Positions 16,837 through 25,963 are shown, counted from the stretch's first letter. The stretch: 64,000 bases of DNA from Rhizobium sp. BK316 (GCF_014193695.1 NZ_JACHZR010000001.1:719309-783308), one strand, 5' to 3'. Numbers and translations: made by a program. The notes: generated by a model not told the origin, from the letters alone.

Positions 16837-17145
16837 ATGTCTAACTCAGTCTGCGAAACCTATCCTGGAATATGCAGTAAATCCCGCCTCGCCCATCCTC
16901 GCCCCACCCGCCTCTTCCATCCCGCAAACGACAACAGCCGGACTGTCGCACGACCGCATATCGCTCCGCCCGCTGCGTCTCTGGCATCCGTCAACAATCC
17001 CATGCCAGTCATCGAAGCCGGATCGGTTATCTCGATACTGGGACTGCTCATTTTTGCTGCTCATGAAGAGATCATGGCGATTGCCCCGGTGCTCGCTTTC
17101 GCTCTCGATCAGTTTCTTGCAAGCGCGCCGGTCGCGCTCTGGTAG
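16837..17145 (+). CDS. Small hypothetical protein with PANDN motif
   Basis: A 102-residue candidate starting MSNSVCETYPGICSK. It contains RLFHPANDNSRTV; short proteins with an R-P-A-N-D-N-type motif are common in Rhizobiales and uncharacterised. The C-terminal third is hydrophobic (VISILGLLIFAAHEEIMAIAPVLAFALDQF), possibly one or two membrane helices. An AGGGAC lies upstream of the ATG. The frame is open to 16657, but the longer N-terminus has no support. Real coding is plausible rather than certain. Confidence 0.45.
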   Translation: MSNSVCETYPGICSKSRLAHPRPTRLFHPANDNSRTVARPHIAPPAASLASVNNPMPVIEAGSVISILGLLIFAAHEEIMAIAPVLAFALDQFLASAPVALW

Positions 17146-17228
17146 CGACAGCCAGTCTATGGTGTTCCGGCTATTGCAAACCTCACGCGGATCACCCACG
17201 TGCGGTCAGGCAACGCAGGAAACGACGG

Positions 17229-18158
17229 ATGCTCTTCGAAGATTCACGGCTGACGGTTGGTGTCGTTCTCCCCATGCAGGCGCGGCAACGGCAGGACATC
17301 GACTTCGGCCTTCAACTGGAGCTCGCCCGGCGCGCCGATGAGCTTGGCTTTGCAGCGATGTGGGTTCGTGACGTTCCCTTGAACAGTCCGGCCTACCCGG
17401 ATCCCGTCGGTCATTCCGACCCCTGGGTCCTGCTTGGCGCGCTCGCCGCCTCCACCCGATCGATCACGTTGGCAACAGGCGCGATTGTCCTGCCCTTGCG
17501 CCATCCCCTGCATGTCGCCAAGGCCGCTCTTTCGATGGACATGCTTTCATCGGGCAGGTTTGTCCTCGGCCTCGGTTCCGGTGATCGGCCATCGGAGTTT
17601 TCAGCATTTGACCGCAATGTCGACGACCGCCGGGAATTGTTTCGGGCGAACTGGGCCGCTCTCGAAGACGCGCTTGACGGCCGCGTTGGCAACCAGACAG
17701 ACGAGAACCAATTCGAAATCCGTCCACGCAGCCGCCGCCGCATTCCCCTGGTCGCAGTCGGTTCATCCTCGCAGTCACTCGAATGGATCGCCAGAAACGC
17801 TGGAGCCTGGATGACCTACCATCGACCGTTCGCCGCACAGAAAGACCGGATCGCTCTATGGCAGGGGGCCGTGCAGCGCACGACCGACGAATTCCGCGGA
17901 ATGGGCCAGGCCATGGCGCTTGAGCTCGTCGATACATCTGCCGACCGTGTCGATGACATCAAACTCGGATATCGGGCGGGGCCGAATGGATTGCTTGCCG
18001 CTCTTGTGGCCCTTCGCGAGCTCGGCGTACATCACGTCGCGCTCAACCTGACCGTTGACAGTCGCAGGGTGCTCTCCGACCTCGAAACCATCGCAAGGGA
18101 GGTCCTGCCGCGGTTGGAACAGGCAGGACCTGTCGCCGCAATTTCGAAAGCACGATGA
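17229..18158 (+). CDS. Luciferase-like (LLM class) flavin-dependent oxidoreductase
   Basis: A 309-residue TIM-barrel oxidoreductase of the bacterial luciferase/F420 superfamily. Visible features are the N-terminal strand LTVGVVLPMQARQ, the ELARRADELGFAAMWVRDVPL segment, ITLATGAIVLPLRHPLHVAKAALSMDMLSSGRFVLGLGSGD (the family's barrel core and cofactor pocket) and VAVGSSSQSLEWIARNAGAWMTY. Length and motifs resemble the group named luciferase-type oxidoreductase, BA3436 family. It probably uses FMN; substrate unknown. GCAGGAAACGACGG gives a good ribosome site. It converges with the DUF1194 gene, separated by 4 nt. Confidence 0.85.
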   Translation: MLFEDSRLTVGVVLPMQARQRQDIDFGLQLELARRADELGFAAMWVRDVPLNSPAYPDPVGHSDPWVLLGALAASTRSITLATGAIVLPLRHPLHVAKAALSMDMLSSGRFVLGLGSGDRPSEFSAFDRNVDDRRELFRANWAALEDALDGRVGNQTDENQFEIRPRSRRRIPLVAVGSSSQSLEWIARNAGAWMTYHRPFAAQKDRIALWQGAVQRTTDEFRGMGQAMALELVDTSADRVDDIKLGYRAGPNGLLAALVALRELGVHHVALNLTVDSRRVLSDLETIAREVLPRLEQAGPVAAISKAR

Positions 18159-18162
18159 GCAC

Positions 18163-18948
18163 TCAGCGATCGAAGAAGTTCTGCCACAGTTTTTCGCCGA
18201 CAAGGCAGTCCGTTGTTGGCTGATTGGCCGCGATTTTGCGGATCTGCGGTCGGGGCTCGATGCCGCTGATTTCCCAAACCAGCTTCCTGCGGACGGCAAC
18301 TGCGAAATCCTCGATCTTGTGAACCGGCAAAACAAAGGAGCCGGGGCCGCCGATGACGCAATCGGCATAGTATTTATCAAGCCCTTCCGGCACATCGGAT
18401 GGTCTCAGCATAATGGCAAGGCCATTGATGACCGCACCCGTCCCGAGCGCCGTGTCGCGGGCAGGCGTGACAGGATCCCCCGAATTGTTGGGACCATCGC
18501 CGGAAACGTCGATCACTTCGCGATTGCTTTTGTAGGGGCTGGCGGCGAGCATCGAGACGCCTTGAACGATCGCTGCGGATATGGATGTGCGGCGCTGGGT
18601 GGCAATCGGCCTCGCTTCGAGCTTGTCGGCGAAATCCAGCGCATCCTTTTGCGTTTCGATCACCTGCCAGTCGAGGACAGAGCCCGGCACGACATAGCCG
18701 GCCCATTCGAAATAGCTGATGGCGATCCGTCCAGTCAGCCCTCCTTTCACGGCGTCGAGGAACTCCTTGTGCCTGAGCGCCTCGACATAACCCTCGCGCT
18801 GTATGCGGACTTCCTCGTAATCCATGGAGCGGGACGTATCGACGGCCAGCACCAGCTCGACGTCGACTTCATCTTGGCTTGATTGCGCGATCGTGGCGGC
18901 AGCGCCAGACAGGCTCGCGAGCATCGCAAGTGTTGTCAGCATCATCAC
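18163..18948 (-). CDS. DUF1194 (VWA-like) exported protein
   Basis: A 261-residue protein with an N-terminal signal peptide (LAMLASLSGAAATIAQ) and a von Willebrand factor A-like fold of the DUF1194 family. The metal-site DxSxS motif is DTSRS at residues 37-41. Further signatures are RIAISYFEWAG and REVIDVSGDGPNNSGDPV, where the SGDGPNN loop is diagnostic for DUF1194. It should lie in the periplasm and bind a divalent metal; its partner is unknown. Several ATG/GTG codons in tandem at the start leave a 1-2 residue uncertainty. Confidence 0.87.
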   Translation of the reverse strand: MMMLTTLAMLASLSGAAATIAQSSQDEVDVELVLAVDTSRSMDYEEVRIQREGYVEALRHKEFLDAVKGGLTGRIAISYFEWAGYVVPGSVLDWQVIETQKDALDFADKLEARPIATQRRTSISAAIVQGVSMLAASPYKSNREVIDVSGDGPNNSGDPVTPARDTALGTGAVINGLAIMLRPSDVPEGLDKYYADCVIGGPGSFVLPVHKIEDFAVAVRRKLVWEISGIEPRPQIRKIAANQPTTDCLVGEKLWQNFFDR

Positions 18949-19169
18949 TTCCCATCACTGCGTTATCCCGAGAACTCTAACATAGCTTGACGCGGCGGCG
19001 ACCGCCGCCGCCGGAGTGTATTCTGTCAATTTTCGGTGATGTGGGGTGCCATCGAACGAAGGGGCAGCATTTGAGGAGCCATGTCTCGCGACCGGCTTCA
19101 CCACTTGTGAAGAACTCATAGCCATTCTGCGGGACACTTGGCGATTCGCCCAGCAATGACGGAGATAGC

Positions 19170-19412
19170 ATGCCGCTTCTGCACTTTCCCGCCGACCGAC
19201 GCACAGCCGATATCAGGCGCTGCGCAGAGGCCCTTCAGAACCTTCACGGCGAGGCCGCCAACCGCTTCTGGCGGTCGGAGATGGCCGGGTTCGCGGCCAA
19301 TTTGAAAGAACAAGGCTGCAGCGATGCTGAGCTCTCGAGGCAGGCCGCCCTGTTCATGGACGCGGTCCAGATGGAGCTTCGGGTCGTCTACGCCGCAGCG
19401 GCCGAGCGATAG
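19170..19412 (+). CDS. DUF6074 family small protein
   Basis: An 80-residue protein starting MPLLHFPADRRTADIRRCAE. The pattern L-x-x-F-P-x-D-R-R, then LHGEAANRFWRSEM, is the core of the DUF6074 family of small rhizobial proteins with no known function. No membrane segment. GACGGAGATAGC precedes the ATG. It converges with the next gene, leaving 6 nt between stops. Confidence 0.75.
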   Translation: MPLLHFPADRRTADIRRCAEALQNLHGEAANRFWRSEMAGFAANLKEQGCSDAELSRQAALFMDAVQMELRVVYAAAAER

Positions 19413-19418
19413 AAAGCA

Positions 19419-19721
19419 CTAGTTGGGAAAGCGGTTGTAGAAGGATTGCGGGTCGTAAACACACTCGTAGTCGAGCACGCACATTTCCCCATTGGCCGCG
19501 CGCACTCTGGCCACGCTATATTTATCGCCTAACCGGCATCGCGCAGGCGGGTAACGGAAACTCCGGCCGCCGATGCCCATGCGAACAAAGACGGCCTTTT
19601 TCTGCTGGATAATCTGCGCGAGCTCGCGGCAGGAATGGTCGCGGGCATTGACCTCTACGGCCTCGACGGCAAAGGCAGCCGTGGGGAGCAGAACAGCGGC
19701 CGCTAAAATCAAACTTCTCAT
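19419..19721 (-). CDS. Small exported hypothetical protein
   Basis: A 100-residue protein with an obvious signal peptide (MRSLILAAAVLLPTAAFA). The mature part has four cysteines (SCRELA, ARCRL, EMCVLDYEC) and a C-terminal YDPQSFYNRFPN, suggesting a small disulfide-bonded periplasmic protein. A near-consensus AGGAGGTGTT ribosome site supports the start. I cannot name a family. Confidence 0.7.
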   Translation of the reverse strand: MRSLILAAAVLLPTAAFAVEAVEVNARDHSCRELAQIIQQKKAVFVRMGIGGRSFRYPPARCRLGDKYSVARVRAANGEMCVLDYECVYDPQSFYNRFPN

Positions 19722-19835
19722 AACACCTCCTGGGCGGGTCAGCAGCGCCTGCGGCCTTCAATCGCAACAGCAGCGCTGATGGCGCACGATAAAGGTAGGA
19801 TTTGGGCGGCTGACAAACCAGATCGGTCCATCCAC

Positions 19836-19893
19836 ATTGAAGACGCGCGGGCTTCAGATCTTGCCGCGGGTGGCAAAGCCCAGCGTCTTCAAT
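19836..19893. other. Long composite hairpin in divergent intergenic region (candidate structured RNA)
   Basis: Three nested perfect stems stack into one arm: 11 bp (19836-19846 with 19883-19893), 5 bp (19849-19853 with 19877-19881) and 5 bp (19861-19865 with 19872-19876, hexaloop GCGGGT). Only a 2-by-1 internal loop and a 7-nt one-sided bulge interrupt it. It lies 115 bp upstream of the hypothetical exported gene and 127 bp upstream of the efflux gene, both pointing away, so it is not a usual terminator of either. It could be a 5' leader element of the efflux operon, an independent sRNA, or a mobile palindromic repeat. Confidence 0.6.
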
Positions 19894-20020
19894 TGATCGC
19901 AATACGCGCCCTGCCTTCACTACCTGGAATTGTTCCCGCAGTTACGAGCCCAAAGGGACGTTGCGACATTTTCGACCGGAACCGAAGCCGATGATCCGGC
20001 GTTGGTCTCAGGTTTTCAAA

Positions 20021-21181
20021 ATGAAAGACATTGTCGTGCCCCAGAACCAGCCCGCCTTCGCCGGGCAAGATCAATCCTCCGATCCCGCAAAAAACGAAGC
20101 CCCTGCCAAGGCAGTCGAGAAGGACAAGGAAGCCGAGAAGCGGCCTTCAATCATCAGGCGCCATCCGGTCGCGACGCTGCTCATCGTTCTTGCGCTGATT
20201 GTTCTTGCTGTCGCCGGCTATTTCATCTGGCTCATCTATTTCCATCCCTACGAGACAACGGACGACGCCTTCATCGATGCCCGCAGCTTCTCCGTCGCGG
20301 CCAAGGTGTCGGGTTATGTCTCGGATGTTCCCGTCTCCGACAACCAGCATGTCGACGCCGGCGCAGTCATCGCCAAGATCGATCCCCGCGACTACCAGAT
20401 CGCACTGGACCAGGCGCATGGGCAGGTCGATGTTGCAAAGGCAGCGATTTCCAGCGCCGAAGCACAGATCGCCGCTGCAGCTGCAGCGATCGACGAGGCC
20501 AAGGCGCAGCAGACTTCCGCAGAAGCCGCCCTTCAGTATGCGCAGGATGAAAACGACCGGCAGCAGCAACTAGTGAAAAGCGGCGCCGGTTCAGAACAGG
20601 CCGCACAGCAGGCAACATCCACGTTGCGACAAGACAGGGCAAGTACGGCTCAAGCGCAGGCAAGCGTCACCTCGGCCATCAAGAACAAAGCAGCCGCCGA
20701 AGCGCAACGAGCAAGCGCCGTCGCCAGCCTGCATCAGGCCGAAACCCAGGTCGAAGCCGCCGAACAGAACCTGAGCTACACGACGATCACGGCCGCCCAG
20801 CCCGGCCGTGTTGTGAAGCTCAGCGGCTCGAAAGGGCAATATGTTCAGGCGGGACAGGCAGTCTCCATGTTCGTACCCGATGAAATCTGGGTGACGGCCA
20901 ATTTCAAGGAAACCCAATTGACGGATATGCGACCGGGCCAGCCTGTGGATGTGACGATCGATGCCTATCCGGATCACGTCCTTCGTGGCCGCGTCGATTC
21001 CGTCCAGCCCGGTTCGGGCATAGCCTTCTCGCTGCTTCCAGCGGAAAACGCCACCGGCAATTATGTGAAGGTGACCCAGCGCGTTCCGGTCAAGATCGTC
21101 ATCGACAACTGGCCGAAGGATGTGGCGATCGGCCCCGGCATGTCCGTGGTGCCGACGGTAACCGTGCGCCCGAGGAACTGA
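20021..21181 (+). CDS. HlyD/EmrA-type membrane fusion protein of multidrug efflux pump
   Basis: A 386-residue periplasmic adaptor. A cytoplasmic basic N-terminus is followed by one membrane helix (VATLLIVLALIVLAVAGYFIW, residues ~46-68), the first lipoyl half (FSVAAKVSGYVSDVPVSDNQHVDAGAVIAKIDPRDY), a long Ala/Gln-rich coiled coil (~120-240), the second lipoyl half and a beta-barrel (TANFKETQLTDMRPGQPVDVTIDAYP). It should bridge the MFS pump next door to an outer-membrane channel not encoded here. The start is ambiguous between 19991 and 20021. One base separates it from the MFS gene's ATG, so the pair is an operon. Confidence 0.9.
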   Translation: MKDIVVPQNQPAFAGQDQSSDPAKNEAPAKAVEKDKEAEKRPSIIRRHPVATLLIVLALIVLAVAGYFIWLIYFHPYETTDDAFIDARSFSVAAKVSGYVSDVPVSDNQHVDAGAVIAKIDPRDYQIALDQAHGQVDVAKAAISSAEAQIAAAAAAIDEAKAQQTSAEAALQYAQDENDRQQQLVKSGAGSEQAAQQATSTLRQDRASTAQAQASVTSAIKNKAAAEAQRASAVASLHQAETQVEAAEQNLSYTTITAAQPGRVVKLSGSKGQYVQAGQAVSMFVPDEIWVTANFKETQLTDMRPGQPVDVTIDAYPDHVLRGRVDSVQPGSGIAFSLLPAENATGNYVKVTQRVPVKIVIDNWPKDVAIGPGMSVVPTVTVRPRN

Positions 21182-21182
21182 C

Positions 21183-22793
21183 ATGAGTGATGCCACAACA
21201 GCGGATGGCGCCCCGGCATCGGGTGCCAGGCTTGCCAATCCATGGCTGATCGCGCTCGTCGTTTCACTCGCCACTTTCATGGAGGTTCTCGATACGACGA
21301 TTGCCAATGTGGCGCTGCGCTACATCTCCGGCGGTCTTGCCGTCAGCGCCGACGAGGCATCATGGGTCGTCACGACCTATCTCGTTTCCAACGCCATCAT
21401 TCTCGTCGCCAGCAGCTTCATCGCCAAGCGTTACGGGAGACGGCGTTTCTATCTGCTCTGCCTTGCGACATTTACGGTTGCTTCCATCTGTTGCGGCCTT
21501 GCCTGGAACCTGCAATCCCTGCTGATCTTCCGCATGATCCAGGGCTTCGCCGGCGGTGGCATGGTGCCGATCTCTCAATCGATCCTGGCCGACTCCTTCC
21601 CGCCGTCGAAGCGTGGCCAGGCCTTTGCCCTCTTCGGCGTCGCCGTGGTCGTGGCCCCTGTCGTCGGGCCAACGCTCGGCGGCTATCTCTCTGACAATTT
21701 CTCCTGGCACTGGTGCTTCCTGATCAATGGGCCGGTCGGCCTCTTCGCCTTCGTCCTCGTCTATTTCCTCGTCAACGAACCGGACTCACTGCGACTGGAG
21801 CGGGCGAACATGCGCAAGCAAGGCGTGCGGTTTGATATTGTCGGCTTTCTCCTGGTCGCGACCTTTCTCGGCGCACTGGAACTGGTTCTCGATCGCGGCC
21901 AGACGGAAGACTGGTTCGATTCGAACTTCGTTGTCACGATGACTGCAGTCTGCGTTACCGCCCTTGCTCTCTCCATCCCATGGCTGATGAACGCAACCAA
22001 TCCGGCCGTTGACGTACGCTTGCTGGCAAGTCGGCAATTCGGCTCCTGTTTCATCGTCATGCTTGCGACCGGGGCGATCCTGATTGCCACGACCCAGTTC
22101 ATTCCGCAGGTCCTGCAGGAGAATTTCGGCTACACGGCGACTTGGGCCGGGCTGGCACTTTCGCCCGGCGGCCTCGTGACGATGTTTATGATGTTCGTGG
22201 CGGGGCGGATCTCCAACAAGGTTCAGCCAAAGTATCTGATCGCTATCGGCACTGCGATTATTGCGTTCGCAATGTATGATATGACGCGGCTCAATGCCGA
22301 ACTGAACTTCGGCTTCTTCGTCTGGTCGCGCATCTATCTCGGCTTGGGTCTGCCGCTGATCTTCATTCCGATGACTTCTGCCTCCTATGATGGCTTGAGG
22401 CCCGATCAGACGGATCAGGCTTCTGCTCTCATCAATGCGGCGCGCAACACCGGTGGCTCGATCGGCGTCTGCATCGCATCAAACGTGCTTGCCCATCGGG
22501 AGCAGTGGCACCAAAGCCGGCTGGTAGAACACATCATCCCCTCCGATCCGGCCTACAATCACGCATTGCAGGGCGCGACGCAATATTTTGCCGATAGAGG
22601 GGCGGGGGCTGTCGACGCACAATCGCAAGCCATGGGCTGGATCGGCCAGCAGGTGCAGATCCAGGCGAGTTATCTCGCCTATATCGACGTTTTCCACACA
22701 CTCATGTGGCTCTCGCTCGCCGTGCTGCCGCTCGCCTTCATCCTGCGCAAGATCAATCTTGATGAAGGATCGAGCGGGCCAGCGGGGCATTGA
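21183..22793 (+). CDS. DHA2-family MFS multidrug efflux transporter (EmrB type)
   Basis: A 536-residue inner-membrane drug:proton antiporter with about 14 hydrophobic segments. EmrB/DHA2 signatures: motif D1-like FMEVLDTTIANVALRYISGG in helix 1, AKRYGRRRFYLLCL (motif A-like) and VVAPVVGPTLGGYLSDNFSWHWCFLINGPVGL (motif C). With the adaptor encoded immediately upstream it should expel hydrophobic drugs across both membranes. The typical DHA2 length supports a full-length gene. Confidence 0.93.
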   Translation: MSDATTADGAPASGARLANPWLIALVVSLATFMEVLDTTIANVALRYISGGLAVSADEASWVVTTYLVSNAIILVASSFIAKRYGRRRFYLLCLATFTVASICCGLAWNLQSLLIFRMIQGFAGGGMVPISQSILADSFPPSKRGQAFALFGVAVVVAPVVGPTLGGYLSDNFSWHWCFLINGPVGLFAFVLVYFLVNEPDSLRLERANMRKQGVRFDIVGFLLVATFLGALELVLDRGQTEDWFDSNFVVTMTAVCVTALALSIPWLMNATNPAVDVRLLASRQFGSCFIVMLATGAILIATTQFIPQVLQENFGYTATWAGLALSPGGLVTMFMMFVAGRISNKVQPKYLIAIGTAIIAFAMYDMTRLNAELNFGFFVWSRIYLGLGLPLIFIPMTSASYDGLRPDQTDQASALINAARNTGGSIGVCIASNVLAHREQWHQSRLVEHIIPSDPAYNHALQGATQYFADRGAGAVDAQSQAMGWIGQQVQIQASYLAYIDVFHTLMWLSLAVLPLAFILRKINLDEGSSGPAGH

Positions 22794-22899
22794 ACTGCTC
22801 TTTTTCAACAACCCTTCATATATCCCCTAATCTGGGGGTTCATTCGAATCGCCGCATACACTATATTCGCGGCGTGATATTCACACGAGACAGGTACTG

Positions 22900-23091
22900 A
22901 TGACCCCAGAAATGTCCGGCTTTGAATGCACTCGCGGCAATACCGTTTCCGGCAAGTTCAAGCTTTCAAGCAAACTCCCCTACTTTATCGTCGCAGGACT
23001 TGCTGTGGCCGTGTGGGCAAACTCCAGCGAACGGACTCAGGATGTCGAGGTGGCAGCCAAGCAAGCTACGCCGGCTTCGCTCGCGCGATAA
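22900..23091 (+). CDS. Small single-span hypothetical protein
   Basis: A 63-residue candidate beginning MTPEMSGFECTRGNTVSGKF. A hydrophobic stretch (LPYFIVAGLAVAVWA, residues ~27-41) could be one membrane helix, followed by a charged tail. GACAGG precedes the ATG, and a 6-bp stem (CGCCGC at 22850-22855 with GCGGCG at 22869-22874) lies in the presumed leader. No family recognised; coding is plausible but weakly supported. Confidence 0.4.
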   Translation: MTPEMSGFECTRGNTVSGKFKLSSKLPYFIVAGLAVAVWANSSERTQDVEVAAKQATPASLAR

Positions 23092-23102
23092 GAGCGGCAA
23101 TG

Positions 23103-23146
23103 TCCCGCAGCTGAGCGCTGCGGGAAGTTATCCGGCAGACGCCGGA
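23103..23146 (-). terminator. Twin hairpins ending the sugar ABC operon
   Basis: Two perfect stems lie directly after the minus-strand stop at 23149: TCCGGC/GCCGGA (23131-23136 with 23141-23146) and TCCCGCAGC/GCTGCGGGA (23103-23111 with 23117-23125). The 9-bp second stem is the likelier terminator or 3'-end stabiliser; no T-run follows. Confidence 0.55.
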
Positions 23147-23148
23147 TC

Positions 23149-24219
23149 TCAAATTCTGACGCCGCTCGCCTCGTCGAAGAGATGTACCTGCGCCGGATCG
23201 ACGGTCACACCAATCGTCTGGCCCGGCTGAACCGTTCCCCTGCCTGTTTCGACGATGGTCAGTTCAGGGGTCGTTGCGGCGGTGATGAAGGTCGAAGACC
23301 CCGTGGATTCGACCACGTCAACCGGAACATCAAAGCTCCCCTGCCCTTGACCGGTAATGCCGATATGCTCCGGGCGGATACCGGCTGTGACCCTCCGGCC
23401 GGGCTGGAGCTGATGGTCTATAGAAATCTGCTGCCTCACCGAACCGAGATCGAGCGTCAGGCTCTTACCATCCTCGCCGACGATTGCCGGTATGAAGTTC
23501 ATTGCAGGTGAACCGATGAAACCGGCGACGAATTTGTTGGCGGGCTTGTCATAGAGGTCGAGCGGCCGGCCCTGCTGCTCGATGATCCCATCACGCATGA
23601 CGACGACATGATCGGCCATGGTCATCGCCTCGATCTGGTCATGCGTCACATAGACCGAGGTCGCATGCAGACGATCGTGCAGCGCGCGGATCTCCTTACG
23701 CATATGGACGCGCAGGGCCGCATCGAGATTGGATAGCGGCTCATCGAAGAGGAAGGCCTTTGGGTGGCGGATGATGGCGCGGCTCATGGCAACGCGTTGA
23801 CGCTGGCCACCGGAGAGCTCACGCGGATAGCGCTTCAATAGATGCGAAAGGCCCGTGGTGGCCGCAACCTCCTCGGCTGCCTTCTTCGCCTCCGCTTTTG
23901 CAACGCCGCGCATGCGCAGGCTATAGGTGAGGTTTTCCTCCACGGTCATATGCGGATAGAGCGCATAGGACTGGAACACCATGGCGACATCACGCTTGCG
24001 CGGCGGCACGCCGTTCATCAACTCGCCGGCAATCTTCAAGCTGCCGTCCGAGATGGTTTCCAGGCCGGCCAGCGAGCGCAGTAGGGTAGACTTTCCGCAG
24101 CCGGAAGGGCCAACGAGCGCGACGAAGGTCCCCTTGGCGATGGAGAGGTCGATATTCTTCAAAGCATGGAAGGCGCCGTAATATTTGTTGACGCCGGCAA
24201 GCTCGATCTGAGGGGTCAT
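23149..24219 (-). CDS. Sugar ABC transporter ATPase (UgpC/MsmX type)
   Basis: A 356-residue ATPase with Walker [10 protein letters not shown] (37-45), Q-loop FQSYALYPH, signature LSGGQ (135-139), Walker B FLFDEP (156-161), and a C-terminal TOBE regulatory region (AGIRPEHIGITGQ). The start at 24219 gives the family N-terminus MTPQIELAGVNKYYGAFHALKN and overlaps the permease stop by 4 nt; frames open further upstream are shadows of the permease. It is the last gene of the LacI-controlled operon and is paralogous to the ATPase at 465-1550. Confidence 0.94.
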   Translation of the reverse strand: MTPQIELAGVNKYYGAFHALKNIDLSIAKGTFVALVGPSGCGKSTLLRSLAGLETISDGSLKIAGELMNGVPPRKRDVAMVFQSYALYPHMTVEENLTYSLRMRGVAKAEAKKAAEEVAATTGLSHLLKRYPRELSGGQRQRVAMSRAIIRHPKAFLFDEPLSNLDAALRVHMRKEIRALHDRLHATSVYVTHDQIEAMTMADHVVVMRDGIIEQQGRPLDLYDKPANKFVAGFIGSPAMNFIPAIVGEDGKSLTLDLGSVRQQISIDHQLQPGRRVTAGIRPEHIGITGQGQGSFDVPVDVVESTGSSTFITAATTPELTIVETGRGTVQPGQTIGVTVDPAQVHLFDEASGVRI

Positions 24220-25043
24220 TTGAGGGCTCCCGAGGTGAGGCCGGATACGATGCGGCGCTGCAAGAGAACGAAGATGGCAAGGATCGGCGTCACATACATC
24301 GTGGCGTAGGCCATGATGTTGTTCCACTCGTTGGTATTCGGTCCCATGAAGGAATTGAGCCCGACGCTTGCCGGCTGAAGCTCGGCGGCCTGGATCATCG
24401 ACTTGGAATAGACGAACTCGCCAAAGGCCTGCATGAAGATGAGAATGGCGCTGACCAGAATGCCGTTGCGGGCAAGCGGCAGCACGATGTTGAAGAAGGC
24501 GCCGACGCGCGAATTGCCGTCGACGAGAGCCGCCTCCTCCAGCTCCATCGGGACCGCCATGAAGGTGGCGCGCACCAGCACGACGAAGAAGGGCATGCTC
24601 TTTGCGGCAATAGCGATGACGACGGCAAGCCGCGGATAGTTCAGCATGCCGATTTGCGAGAAACCGACAAAGATCGGCGTGATCATCAACGATGCCGGCA
24701 GAACCTGCAGCATGAGGATGAGAAAGAGGCCGATATCCACCCAGATGTTGCGATAACGCGCCAGGACATAGGCGCAACCGACGCCGAGCACCGTGATGAT
24801 GACGACCGCGCCGATCGCGATCACCAGCGAGTTCCAGAGATAGAGTCCCATGTTCCGGCTTTCCCAGACATAGGCATAGGTGCTCCATTGCGGCGAAGCC
24901 GGCCAGAAGCTCGGCGGTGTGGCAAACATCTCCGAGCCGCTCTTCAGCGCGGTGATGTACATCCAGTAGAGCGGGAAAAGGTAGATCGCCGCCATGATGA
25001 TGGCGATCATGAGCATCAGGCGATTGCGTGCAGTCTCGCTCAT
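24216..25043 (-). CDS. Sugar ABC permease, MalG type
   Basis: A 275-residue inner-membrane permease with six predicted helices, starting MSETARNRLMLMIAIIMAAI. The EAA loop is MELEEAALVDGNSRVGAFFNIVLPLARNG, which docks the ATPase. The C-terminus LQRRIVSGLTSGALK is typical for MalG. It partners the MalF-type permease upstream, overlapping it by 4 nt, and the ATPase downstream. Confidence 0.93.
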   Translation of the reverse strand: MSETARNRLMLMIAIIMAAIYLFPLYWMYITALKSGSEMFATPPSFWPASPQWSTYAYVWESRNMGLYLWNSLVIAIGAVVIITVLGVGCAYVLARYRNIWVDIGLFLILMLQVLPASLMITPIFVGFSQIGMLNYPRLAVVIAIAAKSMPFFVVLVRATFMAVPMELEEAALVDGNSRVGAFFNIVLPLARNGILVSAILIFMQAFGEFVYSKSMIQAAELQPASVGLNSFMGPNTNEWNNIMAYATMYVTPILAIFVLLQRRIVSGLTSGALK

Positions 25044-25942
25044 CCGCGCACCTCGTGGCGGGTCGAGCGGACATAGACCACGGAGGCGAACATCACGAAG
25101 ACGATCATGATGACCGAAATGGTCGCGCCCTTGGCGAAGTCATATTGGCGGAAAGACAAATCCCAGGCCCAGTATTGCGTGACGTTGGAGGAGTTGTTCG
25201 GCCCGCCCGAGGTGATGGCGGCAAAGAGGTCGAACTGCTGGAGGGTGAAGATCAGGCCGAGTGCGATGATGGCGCCGATCGTCGAACGCATCATTGGCAG
25301 CGTAATCGTCCAGAAGCGCTGCCAGGCGGTGGCACCGTCGAGTTCGGCCGCCTCGTAGAGATCGCCCGGAATGCCCGAAAGGCCGACGGAAAGAAGGATC
25401 ATGTTGAACGAGGTGCCGAGCCAGACATTCGCGATGATGACGGCATAGAGCGAATAGTGCGGGTCCGACCGCCAGAAGATATTACCGGAGATGATGCCGC
25501 TTTCCTTCAGAATGAAGTTCAGCACGCCGAAGTCACCCGAGAGGATCCAGTTCCAGATAGCACCGACGACGAGGCCGGGCATGACCCAGGAGACGAGGAA
25601 GAGACCACGCAGCCAGGACGCGCCGGGGAAATTCACCCAGAAGAACAGCGCCAGACCGAAACCGATCAGGAATTGGCCGGCGATCGAGCCAACGACGAAG
25701 ATCGCCGTATTGTACAGGATCGGCAGCGTTTCAGGCTGCGCAAAGAGGTCCACGTAATTCTTGAAACCCACCCAGGGGCGCGAGAAGGTGCCGAGGCTGA
25801 ACATGTCCACCTCCTGGAAGCTCATCACCACATTGTAGATGAGCGGCAGGCCTGCCATCAGGAACAGAAAACCGAGCGGAAAGGCGACCAGCACGATATC
25901 GAAACCGCGGCCGTCCCTGATGCTGGAAAAGGTCCTTCTCAT
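25040..25942 (-). CDS. Sugar ABC permease, MalF type
   Basis: A 300-residue permease with a short cytoplasmic start (MRRTFSSIRDGRGFD), first helix IVLVAFPLGFLFLMAGLPLIY, and the EAA loop DLYEAAELDGATAWQRFWTITLPMM. It forms the heterodimeric pore with the MalG-type protein. GGAGGACCC before the ATG is a good ribosome site. It lies 105 bp after the binding-protein gene; two hairpins fill that gap. Confidence 0.93.
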   Translation of the reverse strand: MRRTFSSIRDGRGFDIVLVAFPLGFLFLMAGLPLIYNVVMSFQEVDMFSLGTFSRPWVGFKNYVDLFAQPETLPILYNTAIFVVGSIAGQFLIGFGLALFFWVNFPGASWLRGLFLVSWVMPGLVVGAIWNWILSGDFGVLNFILKESGIISGNIFWRSDPHYSLYAVIIANVWLGTSFNMILLSVGLSGIPGDLYEAAELDGATAWQRFWTITLPMMRSTIGAIIALGLIFTLQQFDLFAAITSGGPNNSSNVTQYWAWDLSFRQYDFAKGATISVIMIVFVMFASVVYVRSTRHEVRG

Positions 25943-25963
25943 GGGTCCTCCAATGCTCCGAAC

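Noticed and set aside
18991..19012. Short GGC/GCC-rich dyad upstream of the DUF1194 gene
   Set aside because: A simple GC-triplet repeat can give this by chance; not a terminator position and no further structure.
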